Assembly: GCA_011009095.1 (NCBI GenBank)
Contig: VTPC01008370.1
Coordinates: 1-64,000 of the forward strand
Direction: 5' to 3'
DNA from: Ignelater luminosus
Taxonomy: Eukaryota; Arthropoda; Insecta; Coleoptera; Elateridae
DNA length: 64,000 bases
Shown: one piece after another, positions 10,265 to 23,148 of the stretch
How the letters are laid out: every line of letters begins with the position of its first letter
How positions within the stretch are numbered: position 1 is the stretch's first letter
Made by a program: the position numbers and the translations under genes
Notes under the pieces: model-generated
Databases searched by the model: none
What the model saw: only the letters and a program-made list of their open reading frames with translations
Told to the model about the DNA's origin: nothing

Positions 10265-13200
10265 AGGAGAAGAGCTAACTCATCAGCCTGACATCCCAAT
10301 CCAGCTCCAGCAACCGTCGATCAATTTGAGTAAATTTGTAACTTATAAATTTATTAATTTGTTTTAAATCTAAAATAAATCAAGTGAAGCTTGTTTGGTT
10401 ACTGAATTTTCATAATTATTGTTTGTATGTTCATCCTATGTTGCCAAACTTAAAGATCTTAAATTGCTTTCTCGAGGTGCAGTTACATATCTAGAAGTTT
10501 TCTTTAATAAACATTTTCGTTTTAGTTTTACATCAGGAATGAACTACATGAAGCTGTTCCACCAATTTTCGAACACTCTATATATTTATCAGTCATGTAT
10601 CAATGTGTTCCGTGTAGAAATGGTTTCGACCTTTCGGTACTTTAAGGTACTATGTGGTATTCGTCATCTCAGATACGATATGTATTGAACCAACGCTTTG
10701 GCACATACGCAACTCCATACGATGACAGCGCAGCGGTTGGATGCCTAATGAATTGTAGGAAACACACATCTGGGGGAAAATTTTTCTCCAGGAAATCTGT
10801 TGGTATACGAATTTACGGCGTGATTCTTAATATTGATTCGTCACTGGATAGCACTTTTCGACACTGCTGTGTTGTCCACTTTCTATGTGCTATGCCCATT
10901 GCGGCGAAAATTTCTTCGGAAACGAGTTACCTCTTTAGTGAACTGCGCTGTCTAGGTTCACAACCAATCGGCCAGGCTTGTTCTTCCTAGGGCAGCATCA
11001 TCTCGAATTAAATTATTGGTTTGTCATCAACTTTTTTCGTTTCAGCGTACTTTCCGATAACTAGAGTAACTGAAAACTGATTACACTTAACTTTCTTTAT
11101 GATAAAAAATTATTTCGCATCGTTTTTGATTTAATAATTTTCTTTGCGCGAAAAATGTGTATTACGTATAAAAACATTATTAAGAGCAATACAAGACTTT
11201 CTCGCATCACTACACTGTACTATTTACAAGAACATCAGTGGGTTGTTTTTGCACTTCTCTCAATATTGTTTAACTTCATTTTGGTGGTAGAGAATGGGGA
11301 AAGTCGTTGCTCTCTCGAGAATGTAATCCCTTATTTAGAATTGGAAACTTATCTCTCTGGTATACCATAACTTTTGTTTTATGTATGTTTCGATTTGATG
11401 CTGAGTTTGAATCTTCTTCTCGTATTACATTTACAATCATTATGAAAACATTTATCTATGCGTTTCCGCTATTGCGTTGATTTCAGCAAATTATTGTAAT
11501 TTACCTAACTGAGTAAATCTAACAAAAACTCCTTTATTTGTACTTGTGTAATCGCGAAAACAATTATTACACATTGTTTGTTTGTTTTTATTGTCACCAC
11601 ACGACACTGAATAAAGAAAACAAAAGTATTACAAATTTTCCTGTCGCACAAATATATCATATTGATACAGTGAATGCTATTATAAATTCAATTTTCTTTC
11701 TGTCCAATATACAGATCTGTTATATTACGTGTCCTTTTTGGTTTTGCCATAGATTCCCAAAGGATGAAGTTAAAAGACATTAATGCAGGTATAATTTACC
11801 TAAAAGGTATATATCCGGTAAATGTAAAGCGAAAGTGTACAGATGAATCAATTTCGTCTGTTTCAGCAATCGCTGAAACGTTGGAATTTGGTTTATTTGG
11901 GGAGCTACTAGGGCACATTAAATTCTAGATTGTTTTACTTCGAGCAATGATGAAACGGTAAATACGAAATTAATAATTTATTATTATATATAATTGATAG
12001 AATTCTGTTACTGACGAGATTAATTAGTAAAGCGATTTGTGTTTCATCTCTAAATTGAGGCGTCAATTAAATTTACTACTATCAGTTTAAGGCCTTTGTA
12101 ATCATATGCAGTGCTCTCTTCTTCTACTTAATTATTTACGACTCTAAAGGTTAAGGTCAGAATTTTGTTGTACAAAACCGAACTTACCTTAATACCTATA
12201 AAACCTATCTCGAATCTACTTTAATATTAAATAGAATACGTAAAGCATATTTGGTTAAGATTAAGATTCTAATTTTAGATATATATATTCTTGTTCGAAT
12301 CTGCAAACAATTATCCCGAAAGCAAAATCCCTTCTATATTTTGCGAAAACAAAGGCCTAATGTTGTGTAATAAATTATCATCAGCATACTATGAAATGAA
12401 TCTACGTTCAATCTTCTAATTGTTCCTTTGCTTTGCAGTAAAGCAGATAAGCCTACATTTGTTGTGGTATGTGTAATATAAGAGGATTGTATTCAGCTAA
12501 AAAAATATTCTCACGACAGAAACAGAAATTTCAAGACATGAGAATAAAATCCCTGGAAAATCTAAAGAAATACATTTCAAAAATCTACTACATATAGGTA
12601 TTACAAGTTGAATATGCGAAACTGAAATAACAAATTTTTCTTGTGAACGAGAAATGTTTCTGTAAAATATTGAATATACTACAGCAGGTATACTTCTGCA
12701 GGTTAAGAACAAAAAAATCTAAAACGACCACCTATCTTTTGGAAAAGACGGTTGCTAACGCATATCTAAATTATGTATATCAAAAGGGCTGTTGCAAATG
12801 ACATGACATATTCAAATGTTGTCATAAACAATTTAAATTGTATCTACTAATTTGTATTATCATTTAACATTTTTTGAAATCTGAATATTTGATAATGATG
12901 TAGTAATGGTAAAATATTCAAAGCAAATTTGTTTAAAACATTTCCAAGATAACCTTTTATTGTAAAAGGAACAACCGGGATTCCTTTCTCTTGAAAACTC
13001 ATTTTTTGCACAAAGTTCATTTTAACAAATCTCGAAATATTTTTAAGGATTCTGTAGCAATTACTCCAAAATTTGTGATTAATGCTAATTAATTTGTGGA
13101 ACTATAATTCTGTTTTTGTATTAAGTCGTGAAACCAAGCCACAGCTTATGTGCTGATAAATATGAGGAAAATTACTTACAAAACCGTGTAACACGAGGAT

Positions 13201-13359
13201 CGCTGAAAGAATTTCTGTAATCGGGTACTTCCGGTGGTGTCAGCGTTGTGCCATTGTCTAATTCGAAAAATTTGTCACTTTTAGCCTATAATTCAGTTAA
13301 CAGTTCGCACCCAAGCTAACCAGTTTAGTTTAGATAGAGCTTTGAAAAAAGTAATTTTG

Positions 13360-14175
13360 TGAAAAAATGAAACTCTCGCATGAACATTTTCGAGCAATAA
13401 TTCTTTACTATTTTAGAAGTAGCTAAACACTCAAAACAATACATCGAACGGCTTTTAGTGAGGAAGATCCGTCGAATAGAACTGTTTATAATTGGTTTGC
13501 TGAATTCCAGCGTGGATGTTCTTTTCTTAGTGATGAATTTCGTGAAGGTTGTCCATCCATGTCTGTTGTTGCCACTAACGTTGAAGCTGTGCGTGAAATG
13601 ATTGAGCGAGATCGGCATGTCACATACCGTGAAATAGGGGTCACCTTGGGGATTGACATCCTTACACACGATTTTACTCGATCATCTAAACGTACGAAAA
13701 CTTTGCAGTCGCCGGATTCCACATAATTTGAGTGAAGCTTAAAAGAAGAATCGTGTGAAAATTGGTGCAAAGAAATGCCGAAGAAATTCAACCGAGGTCA
13801 TTCAAATTTAACGGAAGTCATAGGTGAAATCAGAAAAAACAATCCAAATGTATCCTTCTTCACCATGTCAATGCAAGTACCCATAGAGCTCCACAAACTG
13901 TCTACTTTTTAGCCAATGAAAAAGTAAAATTGATGTCACATTGTCTGTGTTTGCCTGATCTAGCATCAAAAACCAGATGCGTGATGAGCGTTGTTCTTCG
14001 CCTGAAACAGCCGTTGAGACGCTTAGGAGGTACCAGCTTCAGATCAGAAAAAATGCTTCAAAAATTGGTTTGCGCATATGCAAAAGCCATTTAATAAATT
14101 GTATCTGTGTTTTTCTTAACTATTTGCAGAGATCTTTCCAGCAAGCTTCGTACGTAAGGCCAATGCGCACTTTAC
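13360..14175 (+). pseudogene. mariner transposase relic with internal deletion
   Basis: Plus-strand translation gives the mariner helix-turn-helix region: AFSEEDPSNRTVYNWFAEFQ, then RGCSFLSDEFREGCPSMSVV, then EAVREMIERDRHVTYREIGV (about 13460-13640). After a shift comes RKLCSRRIPHNLSEA (about 13695-13740) and, in another frame, NWCKEMPKKFN (about 13760-13790). The block with the first catalytic Asp is missing. About 13860 the sequence resumes with HHVNASTHRAPQTVYFLANE (normally HHDNA..., so the second catalytic Asp is lost) and CLPDLAS. The end is a garbled C terminus (RDERCSSPETAVETLRRYQL). Several frameshifts. No matching terminal repeats were found. Not functional. Confidence 0.8.
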
Positions 14176-14225
14176 GCACTGAATAGAAAAATACATTCGT
14201 TTACATTTCATATATAGATATAAGT

Positions 14226-14429
14226 CTAAATAATAAAAACTAGAATTCGCAACGTCGCATTAAACCATAAGAATTTCTTTAAGAACGTTAGTTTCTGAGA
14301 TTCTGTATTACTATGATTTGGTAATGAACCAGATGATTCACTATAGCTTTGATAATTTAAAGTAGTGGTCGAGGGCGTCGATGAAGATAGAGATGCTGCA
14401 GGAGAGACTAGTGTCTTGTATTCACTCAA
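14226..14429 (-). other. Ser/Thr-rich open frame beside the coding tandem repeat
   Basis: A 67-codon minus-strand frame with a Ser/Thr-rich centre (SLSSSTPSTTTLNYQSYSES). It lies about 110 bp downstream, on the minus strand, of the 183-bp repeat array and could be a further exon or tail of the same gene. No domain is recognised. The link is only by position and composition. Confidence 0.25.
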
Positions 14430-14539
14430 ACTTTGTCCAAATTCAAAATTCCAACTTTAAATCGCTTTTTGTGATCTTTGTTCATTTCTTTCATGTCAGG
14501 AAAAACACTTTTAAAAATGCTAAATCTTTGTTTTCGTCT

Positions 14540-15584
14540 TAGTACTAGATAGTTTCTTGGATTCTAGCCATTGCAAAGCCGATTTATTTACCTCTTCGAT
14601 CGATACTAAAGTTTTGACGTTTCTCTTATGTTTTTTTTTTATTTTCTCCAGAAGATGTAGAAATTGGCGACATACTGCGTGGTGTCTGTGTGATCTCTAC
14701 TGCTGTATCTTCTGGTTCATCATCACAATGATTGATTACGTCCTCGAAACATTGCAAAGCCGATTTATTTACACTTCGATTGATACTGGAGTTTTGACGT
14801 TTCTCTTATGTTTTTTTTCTTTATTTTCTCCAGAAGATGTAGAAATTGGCGACATACTGCGTGCTGTCTGTGTGATCTCTGCTGCTGTATCTTCTGGTTC
14901 ATCATCGAAATGATTGGTTATGTCCTCGCAATATTGTAAGGCCAATCTGTTTACCTCTTCAATCGATACCAGAGCTTTGGCGTTTCTCTTTTGTTCTTTT
15001 TCTTTACTTTCTGCAAAAGATGTGGAAAATGATGAGATGCTGCGTTCTGTTTGTATAATCTCTACTACTGTATCCTCTATCTCATCATCTAAATGATTGG
15101 TTATGTCCTCGAGATATTGCAAGGCAGATCTATTTACCTCTTGAATTGATTCCAGAGCTTTGGCGTTTCTTTTTTGTTTTCTTCTGTATATTTTGCAGAA
15201 GATGTAGACATTTTCTAGATAGTATGTTCTGTTTGTATGATCTCTATTACTATATTCTCTGGTTCATGGTGAATGACTGGTTACGGCTTCGAAATATTCC
15301 AAGGCCGATTTATTTACCTCTTCAACTGATACGAGAGCTTTATCATTTCTCTTAAGTTTTTCTTCTTTATTATCTGCAGAAGATGTAAAAATTCGCGACA
15401 TACTGTATTCTGTCTGTGTGATCTCTACTAGTGTATACTCTGGTTCATTATCAAAATGATTATTTACGTCTTTGACATGTTGCAAGGCCGTTATATTTAC
15501 CTGAAGAAGAAGAAATATTGAAAACAACTTTGATGAGATTTTAGTGTTAATTGAGGAATGCAAAGTTGATTTAGAGATTAGCAT
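14540..15584 (-). repeat. 183-bp tandem repeat reading as a 61-residue protein repeat
   Basis: Six starts of the same unit occur at about 14578, 14759, 14941, 15124, 15304 and 15486 (spacing 180-183 bp, mostly a multiple of 3). On the minus strand the units translate to a shared pattern: ALQY-EDITNHFDDEPEDT, then -EITQT-RSMSPISTSS, then ENKEKKHKRN, then VSIEEVN+. Each unit is therefore an acidic stretch followed by a Ser/Thr stretch and a basic stretch. Open frames cover 15122-14769 (two units) and 15584-15264 (one unit plus a unique N-terminal piece). A frameshift breaks the unit at 15304-15124, and an in-frame stop ends the frame at 14769. It looks like a repeat-containing gene, or duplicated exons, that is decaying; alternatively it is a satellite that happens to be open. 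No function can be assigned. Confidence 0.6.
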
Positions 15585-16682
15585 ATTTTCTGAAAGCTAA
15601 ACAATCGATTATCTACAATATTTTCATATAGAGGGTAAATGTAATAAAAATATTGGTGTTGTTTGATGTTTTAGAAAGCAAAGAGAGAATTAAAAAGACC
15701 AATCTTATTCAATACCAAAAGGAGGCCGAGGATGGAAAGAAGAAAATACTTACGAGTAATAGAACTGTTTGCGAACCACTAAGGAAAGCATTTTCCAGGC
15801 CAAACAAACCTACTTTAAAATATCTAAGGAACAATTGATAGTAAGAGAAGAGAAATCAAATTAATTGTATCAAAATTTTTTTTCTAAGAAATAAAAACAA
15901 ATATCAATCCTAAAAGAGCTTTTGAATATCATTTAATTACAGGAAAAAACCTTAAAGCAATTCCTAACTAATAAATTTAATCAACACGGTTAACTATCAG
16001 ATTGAAGCATATTCCAAGAATATGGAAAGTTGCAGAAGTAATTGCTACCGGAAAAAGAGGATTTTGTGACTCTGATGCAAATACTCATCGCGATCACAAA
16101 ATAAAGGTACCACTTAACCAGCTCATTGGGTTGAAGACGATTTAACTAGTTTTCAACTTATTCTCAAAAGACAAATTAGAGAAATGGGTCAAATAAATGG
16201 GCGCCAATGACGGTAGGTCAGTCCAAATGTTAAAGGCTCCATCATAAACCATCTAATAGAGAGAAACACACGGTATACGCTACAACGTTAAATATTTTAT
16301 AGGATTTAAAAATAAGAACCGTGTAGGTTAGATCGTTGTTTTTCGGAGCTGGTTCACAGTGGTTCACAGCAATTCGGGAGCATGCAACTGAAATAAGCAA
16401 AAATAAATTGAAATAAAAACAAAGATTAGAAATTTCCTTCAACTATATAAATTTAAATTCGTGCTTACAACCAAATAATAATTTTAACTGTTTAATTATC
16501 AAATACACGAAATTATCTGAGGCTGAAATTATTCAGCCCCAACGGAAAAACGAACAATAAATATATACAATATTTAGAACTTACATAACTAATTTGCGCT
16601 AGATAATCCACTTACCCGACAAGCGGCGCTCTTAGAACATAATTCCACTAATATTTCACTGGCAAATACACACATAATATAT
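15585..16682. other. AT-rich intergenic DNA
   Basis: No recognised gene. A plus-strand frame at 15653-15838 is Lys/Glu/Arg-rich without a known motif. A minus-strand frame at 16242-16442 also shows nothing identifiable. Confidence 0.45.
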
Positions 16683-16816
16683 TTTAATTTCAAAACGCAC
16701 TAAAGCTGGCACACTTCTTAAATAAACTGAAGACTTGGAACCAAACCAACCCAGCCTGGACTTCGGGAAACATCCTTGGTGCAGAAGTTAATTTAAAAAA
16801 ACAAACAAAGAGTTTT
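16683..16816. repeat. 130-bp direct repeat, left copy
   Basis: Nearly identical to 18517-18647: one substitution (GACTTGGAACC versus GACTTGAAACC) and a small indel in the A-rich end. It begins TTTAATTTCAAAACGCAC and ends in AAAGAGTTTT. Such identity contrasts with the heavily decayed LINE fragment lying between the two copies. It could be a short interspersed repeat, terminal repeats of an element, or a recent local duplication. Confidence 0.85.
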
Positions 16817-17429
16817 CTCGAGATTTTAATATTTTCCAGCGCTTCAATAACCGCGATATAGTTAATCATTAATGCGCGTTGATTTGTTAGTTGGCTCATA
16901 TTAGCAGGGCAGTAACAGTTATACCGCTCAACCTTCTTGTAGACGGAATTTGACAAAGAGGACTTTAGAAATGAAAATCATCGAACGAACTCACACAAAG
17001 AGCACTAAAAGAAATTGACAGCAGAAACAAAACACACCTTATTTTTCTAACAAATTAAACTGGTTTTGAAAACTTCTGCAAGGGAACTTAAGCGCAGGTT
17101 ACAAAAGGCCATTGACAAAATTGTCAGATGGGCCAAAATAACAAATCTGAAGCTATTCCGCTGTTTTCGGATGCATATTTGGGTACATTATTTGTGGTAA
17201 TTCGTAAGAAGTCGTCAACTCCTTGTATATTACTGCCTGTCGCCTCCACCATTTGCTACTCTTAATTGAGGGTCCTAGTGATGCAGTCTAAAGCGTAGTG
17301 GTTTAAATGAAAGCAGGAACAACGCTTTTGACAACTCTTGGTGCACAGGTCTTCTACTAAAACTTATCTATGTAGACGTTTCTTGTTCCCTTCGTCAGTA
17401 TAATAAGCAGTTCTTCTCACATTAGCAGT

Positions 17430-18300
17430 ATGGAGTCGGAATCGGACAAATTCACTTCAGTGTATTCACTCTTCTTGTCAGAGCCCCCAAGACTCTATTC
17501 TTTCACCAATATTTTACCTTTTGTATTCCTATAACATCCCCCTATCTCAGCATCCAGCGCTCGCATGAACTAGTTTGCAGATGACACCACCATCCAGACA
17601 GTGCGTGTCATCCCCGACTAGCGCAATTGGCTTCAGGATCCTCGTCCTGGTTTAAAGCTTGGTTCTGACGCCGACGATATAGAGTTAAACTTAACCCGGG
17701 AAAAACTCAAATTATCGTTTTTCGTCATAAAAATCTCATACAGACCACTAGACTGAAAACTGGACAATATTCGCTTGCAACTTTGAGGCACATTCCTTAA
17801 CCTCTCATGTTTACCTTTACCTTCAATTGATGAGAGCAACTGAGACGCTATTTGATTACCGTTTGGCAGCGCAGCTGCCTTCTCTTCGAGATCCGTGGTG
17901 GTATTCCAGGCTGCCACATCCGCTATGCTCCATACGTACAGGATCTTTGTTCGGCCTGTCACGGATTACAAATTCATCTGTTTTCCAACTGCTCCCTGCA
18001 GTCTGATCAAGTGCCTCCAAACTGGGAGGACCATCTGCAGGAGGATTCTTGGTCTGGTTCTTTTCGTCTCTCTGGGGAAGTTTGCGACTTGCCCGAATAC
18101 TTTCGGTGGATACGCTCCTCGCTGCTATGTGAAGAATGCGATCAACCAGGACAGAGCTCTTTACTCCTCCTTGGGAAATTACCGGAGGAAGGCGCAAGCC
18201 AAAATGAAATATCCCTCAACTTTCGTTCTATAAAATACAAAACTCTTTCTCCTGGTGTCAAAGAAATTCTTGATTCTACTTCATTAGCTTACTGCTAATC
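17430..18300 (+). pseudogene. decayed LINE family A, copy 2 (RT C-terminal half)
   Basis: Plus-strand relic. Around 17570 one frame reads FADDTTIQTVRVIPD, an intact FADD motif, after a scrambled 'PQGSILSP' zone (about 17485-17560). At 17880-18200 the thumb region appears in pieces over three frames: RGGIPGCH, then MLHTYRIFVRPVTDYKFICF, then TICRRILGLVLF and AKMKYPSTF. The same blocks occur in copies at 7.4, 23.1 and 31.9 kb, but this copy is on the opposite strand. Many frameshifts; dead. Confidence 0.65.
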
Positions 18301-18516
18301 CTCATAAACTTCACCCATTTTAGTTTTTTACTAATACAAATAGTTCACACCCTCTCAATCGAAATCCTGTCATTTCCAATTACGAAAGCAAATTGGCGAT
18401 CTCTGATTTTGAAATTGAATGACGGCATCGATTCTTAAAGGGTTTCAGGTGTTAACATGAAGCTTCTCAGAGCTCCACGACCTCATCGGATGTGGTTTCG
18501 TGCTGTTATCCAGTAA

Positions 18517-18647
18517 TTTAATTTCAAAACGCACTAAAGCTGGCACACTTCTTAAATAAACTGAAGACTTGAAACCAAACCAACCCAGCCTGGACTTCGG
18601 GAAACATCCTTGGTGCAGAAGTTAATTTAAAAAAAAACAAAGAGTTT
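18517..18647. repeat. 130-bp direct repeat, right copy
   Basis: Same orientation as 16683-16816 and about 98% identical. Together the two bracket about 1.7 kb that contains LINE family A copy 2. Flanking bases differ (left copy preceded by ATAATATA, right copy by TCCAGTAA). Confidence 0.85.
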
Positions 18648-21600
18648 TTGTCTGGGACGACATCAAGACCTGCTCTGGGACACCTCTTTTCTTTTCTGGT
18701 CTTTATCTTCCTTGCCGCGTCACGGACCACATTATTCTTGACCTACAAGAGGAATGCCGTTGTTAACTCACCCAACATATTATTTCCTCAAGCTGGAGAG
18801 AAGCCACTTAGCTTTTAGTAAAGCTGTCGGGAGCAGACAGTATCATTGATTTGATTCATTGATTGAATCATGAGATGTTTATTAAAGTAGGACTAACAAA
18901 ATGTCAGGTTAATGCAACGGTTATTAAATAATTTATCATTATCAACCGTACATAATTTAGGGTAAATCATGCATATGAAATTGTTGCTTATACCTTTCGT
19001 GATAATAAGGCATGTAGCGTTTTAAGAATGAGGCTGTCAAGGAAATGATGCAAAGGTATCATAATCATGTAACATTGAGATGCTCTAGCTGTTCAATTAC
19101 CAAGAAAAAGAAAGAATGCTGGAAAGAACCAAGTGATAAGTTCAATAAGCAGAGCGCAGTGTAAAGTGTAAGTGTAAACCAGAAGTCAAAAAATAAATGT
19201 ATCAGTTAGAACCTAAAATCTTAGGTTAAGTAGCAGTTTGGGCTTAAATAATTTAGCAAATTGAAGTTGTAGTTACATAAAGAAAGTTTTAGATTTTTTT
19301 CTACTTGAGTTAGCAAATTCTTTCCCAAAAGCGGACCGGTATTTTGTGCGTATACTAGAATTTTTTAATGCGGCTTATTGGTCACTCCTCAGCTCTTAGT
19401 TACAACGGCATGGCGTCTATGGCATGAGAAGAAGTTTAAAAACAAAAGACAAGCTTATCTAAAATCTTCAAAGATAATTCTGCTCTTGGAGATGTAGGTA
19501 AGGCTTAACAAACAAAAATAACATTCATACAGAAATACTGCTCAATTCGGTGGCACAATGGAAAAGAGGTGTAGACGCTAGAAACTAATTGGGCAGTCAC
19601 CAGAAAGTCTCAGGAAACAACTACCTTGAAGTTTTTAAAAAATCGAATAACTCTTTGAAGGGTAATAAGATGTTTTTCGCGTCCTGAGTCAAACACCAAA
19701 CGATTTTGTTACAGTTCTGGGGGACTTAATGTTTCAAGACTTCTTGTTTTAAATAAGTGTTCGTGGATATCCCCTAAGGAAAACCAACAATGGAGTCATT
19801 AAGGTGTCGAGTGATGCTTTTCAATATCTCTGTAAATTTAGCCCGATAGGTCTTCGAAAATGGACGTCAGTTTGTCTGTAGTGGGATTCTTCTTGACTAT
19901 GTTTTCGAGCATGCCAATGACGATGAAAAATCAAATGTCACGTTGAGGATATGGGAAAGTAGATTTTTAACTTACTAGAGTCAGAACGAGTCGCTGAAGG
20001 TTGTTGCCTTTTCTGGAATTATTTACAAACAAAGACAGCAATTCTCTCTAACAACGAGAAAATAAAAAAATTGGTTACACATGCTTATGATACTAGGATT
20101 TGATTTTTAGCGAGTTAACTATCTTTTGCTGTTTAGAAAGGCTTGGATTTCAAAAAGATCTCAATCGTCATGGATGACTGATTATCTGTTCAAAAATCAT
20201 AAATCCAAGTTTCAGGATTTTGATCTTTCATGAAGAAGTCTTTTTTGGCATGAATTACAAGGTGACCTAAGATGAACGATAAACTATTGAAATTTTGAAA
20301 TATTCTGTCTTCAAAAGATTTTTTATAAAGACAGAAAAAAGAAGATCAAAGACCAACAGTTACTCTTTTCTGAAATATGAAGAGAACCTTTCCCAAGAGG
20401 ATATCACAGTACTGTAGTACTATTGCATGAAGAAAATTGACAATCTGGGTAATCACGTAAATGAGTAATAAAACTGTTTTATTTCTTCTAGTTTTTTGCT
20501 TTTCGTTTTGAGGACAATACAATTGATAAAATGACTCTTGTAAGTCTTATCTCAAGTATAGAATTTTATCTTTATTTTTTTAAAAAAATGTAATTTCCAA
20601 CCATAAAATCTCTGTTGCCGTTACTCGCTCGTTAGCGACATAGTTAACCCTTCTACGATAAAACTTTATTGCGATATTTTATAAAAAGTTGTAATTCACG
20701 TACGCTTGTCTATAGTTCTTCCATTTTTATTTGTTCAATATTTTTATTTATTCCAAAAGAACGGAGAGTCCAAGTTTAATATTTAAATCTCCTTATTCAT
20801 AAACTGCGTGAAACATTAAGATGTGAAAGTCAATTTTACGACTGTTAAATTAATGCACTGGTTTTAGACAGTGCAAAAACCATTCTATTATATGCATCCA
20901 GATGGACAGCTATCGACTCGCCCCAATAAGTAACAGTTGCATCGAATCTACTAACTGATGTGCTTTTACTGTCTTAATCAATTTGACACATTCATTTTAT
21001 TGCAATACTTTTGTGTTTTATTATAATTAAATAACAATAATTAAAGCTTGATATGGCAAATCTTAAAAATAATCAGATTAACCTTTATTTGTAATTCCAT
21101 GGCAAGATGAAAACAGAAACCCGAAAGTGATCATTCAAGTCAAAATGTGTTAAAAAGTTTTTGTGGGTTTCTCGAAAAGTAAATTTTCCATTTCCTAAAA
21201 CATTTATTTACGTTAAATTAAATTCCGAGATAGTATCAAATTCCACTTTAACTTTAGTACAAAATTTACATTGAAAATACGCCTCTATAATCTTCTCAAG
21301 TTAAAACGGGAGAAATACCGAGAAATATTATGAATGCTTATGTCATAAAATGATAATCATAATCGCATACTTTATCGTTAAATGATGCTTATTCAAGATG
21401 ATAAAGATATCAGTGAAACATCGTGCTTTTAATCCTATTCCTTTTCTACACCTTCATATCAATTCGCTCGTTTATGTTTTGACCTACATTCACTTTTAGA
21501 AAAGGGTGTTATGAAGATTGATAGTAAATCATGCGTTTAAGAGAGAATTTCTGTGCTTTTAATAGGGCATTATATGGGAAACGTCTTTGAATTTGGAAGT

Positions 21601-22870
21601 GGTAAAAGGCATTTGGTTGCAATTTGCTTTATAGCGCCTACTAATCGTTTATATAGTACCTACGCAAAACGCTTACGAAATATTTTAATGATCACACAAT
21701 TTCAAACCTCTAACACAGTTTTCATGTGTGTTAACATACGAAAATATTAACGACTTTAATGGGGTTTTGTGGTGTAGTTTTCCAAGTGTTAATGGATACA
21801 ATAATTTTTGTAAAAATAGTTTTCCTTTTCCAGTTTTGTCTGGTAATGTAGATACTATTTATTATTATTGTTACTGTTATGTTTTAGAGAACGAATTTGG
21901 TTTTAGTAGAAAAGCAAACCTCAAATTTTATATTACATCGTTTATTTTTACTTGAGGGTCTATATTGGCATTTAAGATAAAATGAGAAATTAAAACATAC
22001 CAAATCCCTAAACAGATAATTAATTTCAATTACAACATAAATTTTTGTTTCAAGACAAACTTACGACTTGTTTACTTTCTGGATCATTGATTCCCTTATT
22101 AGGAGATTGGCAACACACTCGGAAAGTAGTGTTATTAGCATGTTCATAAAAATTCTTCATTCTGTATGCTTGGTTGTTTTTGCTTTCGAATGTTCCTTTA
22201 TCACAAGAATTTTTTTAACATTGTGCTGAGTAGTATCTGATTGCTTCTGAAATATAAGACTGAAGACTGACAGATGTCTACAAAAACAATGTCGAGAGAC
22301 CTATTCCGCCAAATTTAGCACAAAACTTTAATTTTTAACTAATTCCCTAAATCAAAAATTAACCATACTCTAATAAACGCTTGATAACATTTGATTCATT
22401 ACAAAGAATGAACTTCATTTCATAATATAAATTCAATGTAAAACAAATAAGAACTTAATACTGCGTGGGAACCACCAACTTAGAGAATAAACCATACTAA
22501 GTTGCATTAAGCAGCAACTGACATAAAAACATTACTAAAATTATTTGTCAATGTGTTGTAATATAAAACTTAAAAACGATCTTGACAGTTTTGTCCTGGA
22601 GTGAGGCTGCCCAATTGGGTAATAACGCATAAAAACTCTTAGCTAACTTAAGACTCTGTACAATAAAAACTGCCTGTTAAATAAATTAAAACCAAAATAG
22701 AAATTCTTTCTAAATGTCTAAATACATTCAATTTAGGTCAAACAAGCAACTTTATAGTTACATTCCGGTTTCCAACGGAGTTTCTAAGGTTTTAAGAGTT
22801 CTACTTTTCTTTGGCCAAAATGTGAAAGGGAATCCGTGGGGGCACTGACGTAGAAATCGGATACAGTTAG
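18648..22870. other. long AT-rich region, nothing recognised
   Basis: Over 4 kb without a supported gene or repeat. Open frames at 21553-21955 are short and unremarkable. Several phrases around 19.5-20.4 kb look more complex than their surroundings but gave no recognisable protein in any frame I tried. Confidence 0.5.
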
Positions 22871-23148
22871 CATTTGTCATGTGTTTTGTTTTGAAGTGAT
22901 TCGAGTGCAGTAGTTGTAGCACTAGGAGCAACAGTAGCAGTGGCATTGTGTTGGTGGAGCGGCGGTTCCTCGTTGTTGTTTTGGTGGAAACGGAGAAGTT
23001 TGTGTTGTGGTGGTGAGTCCATAGAAGGTACTGTTCCGACAGTTGCCTTGACCACTAGGGAAGACCACGAAAAAATCGCAGTGAGAACAGTCGGTCCAGA
23101 TGCTATCTACTTCGCTCAGTTGTTTCATGAAAGATGGTGGATGGGATA

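Larger units (their letters stand above)
9831..13330. other. intergenic stretch, mostly AT-rich, no recognised gene
   Basis: Contains an imperfect hairpin at 9872-9917 and an unrecognised minus-strand open frame at 10010-10264 (described separately). The remaining frames (10419-10990, 11155-11370, 11538-11783, 12497-12712) are short and show no motif, signal or repeat that I can support as a gene. Confidence 0.5.
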
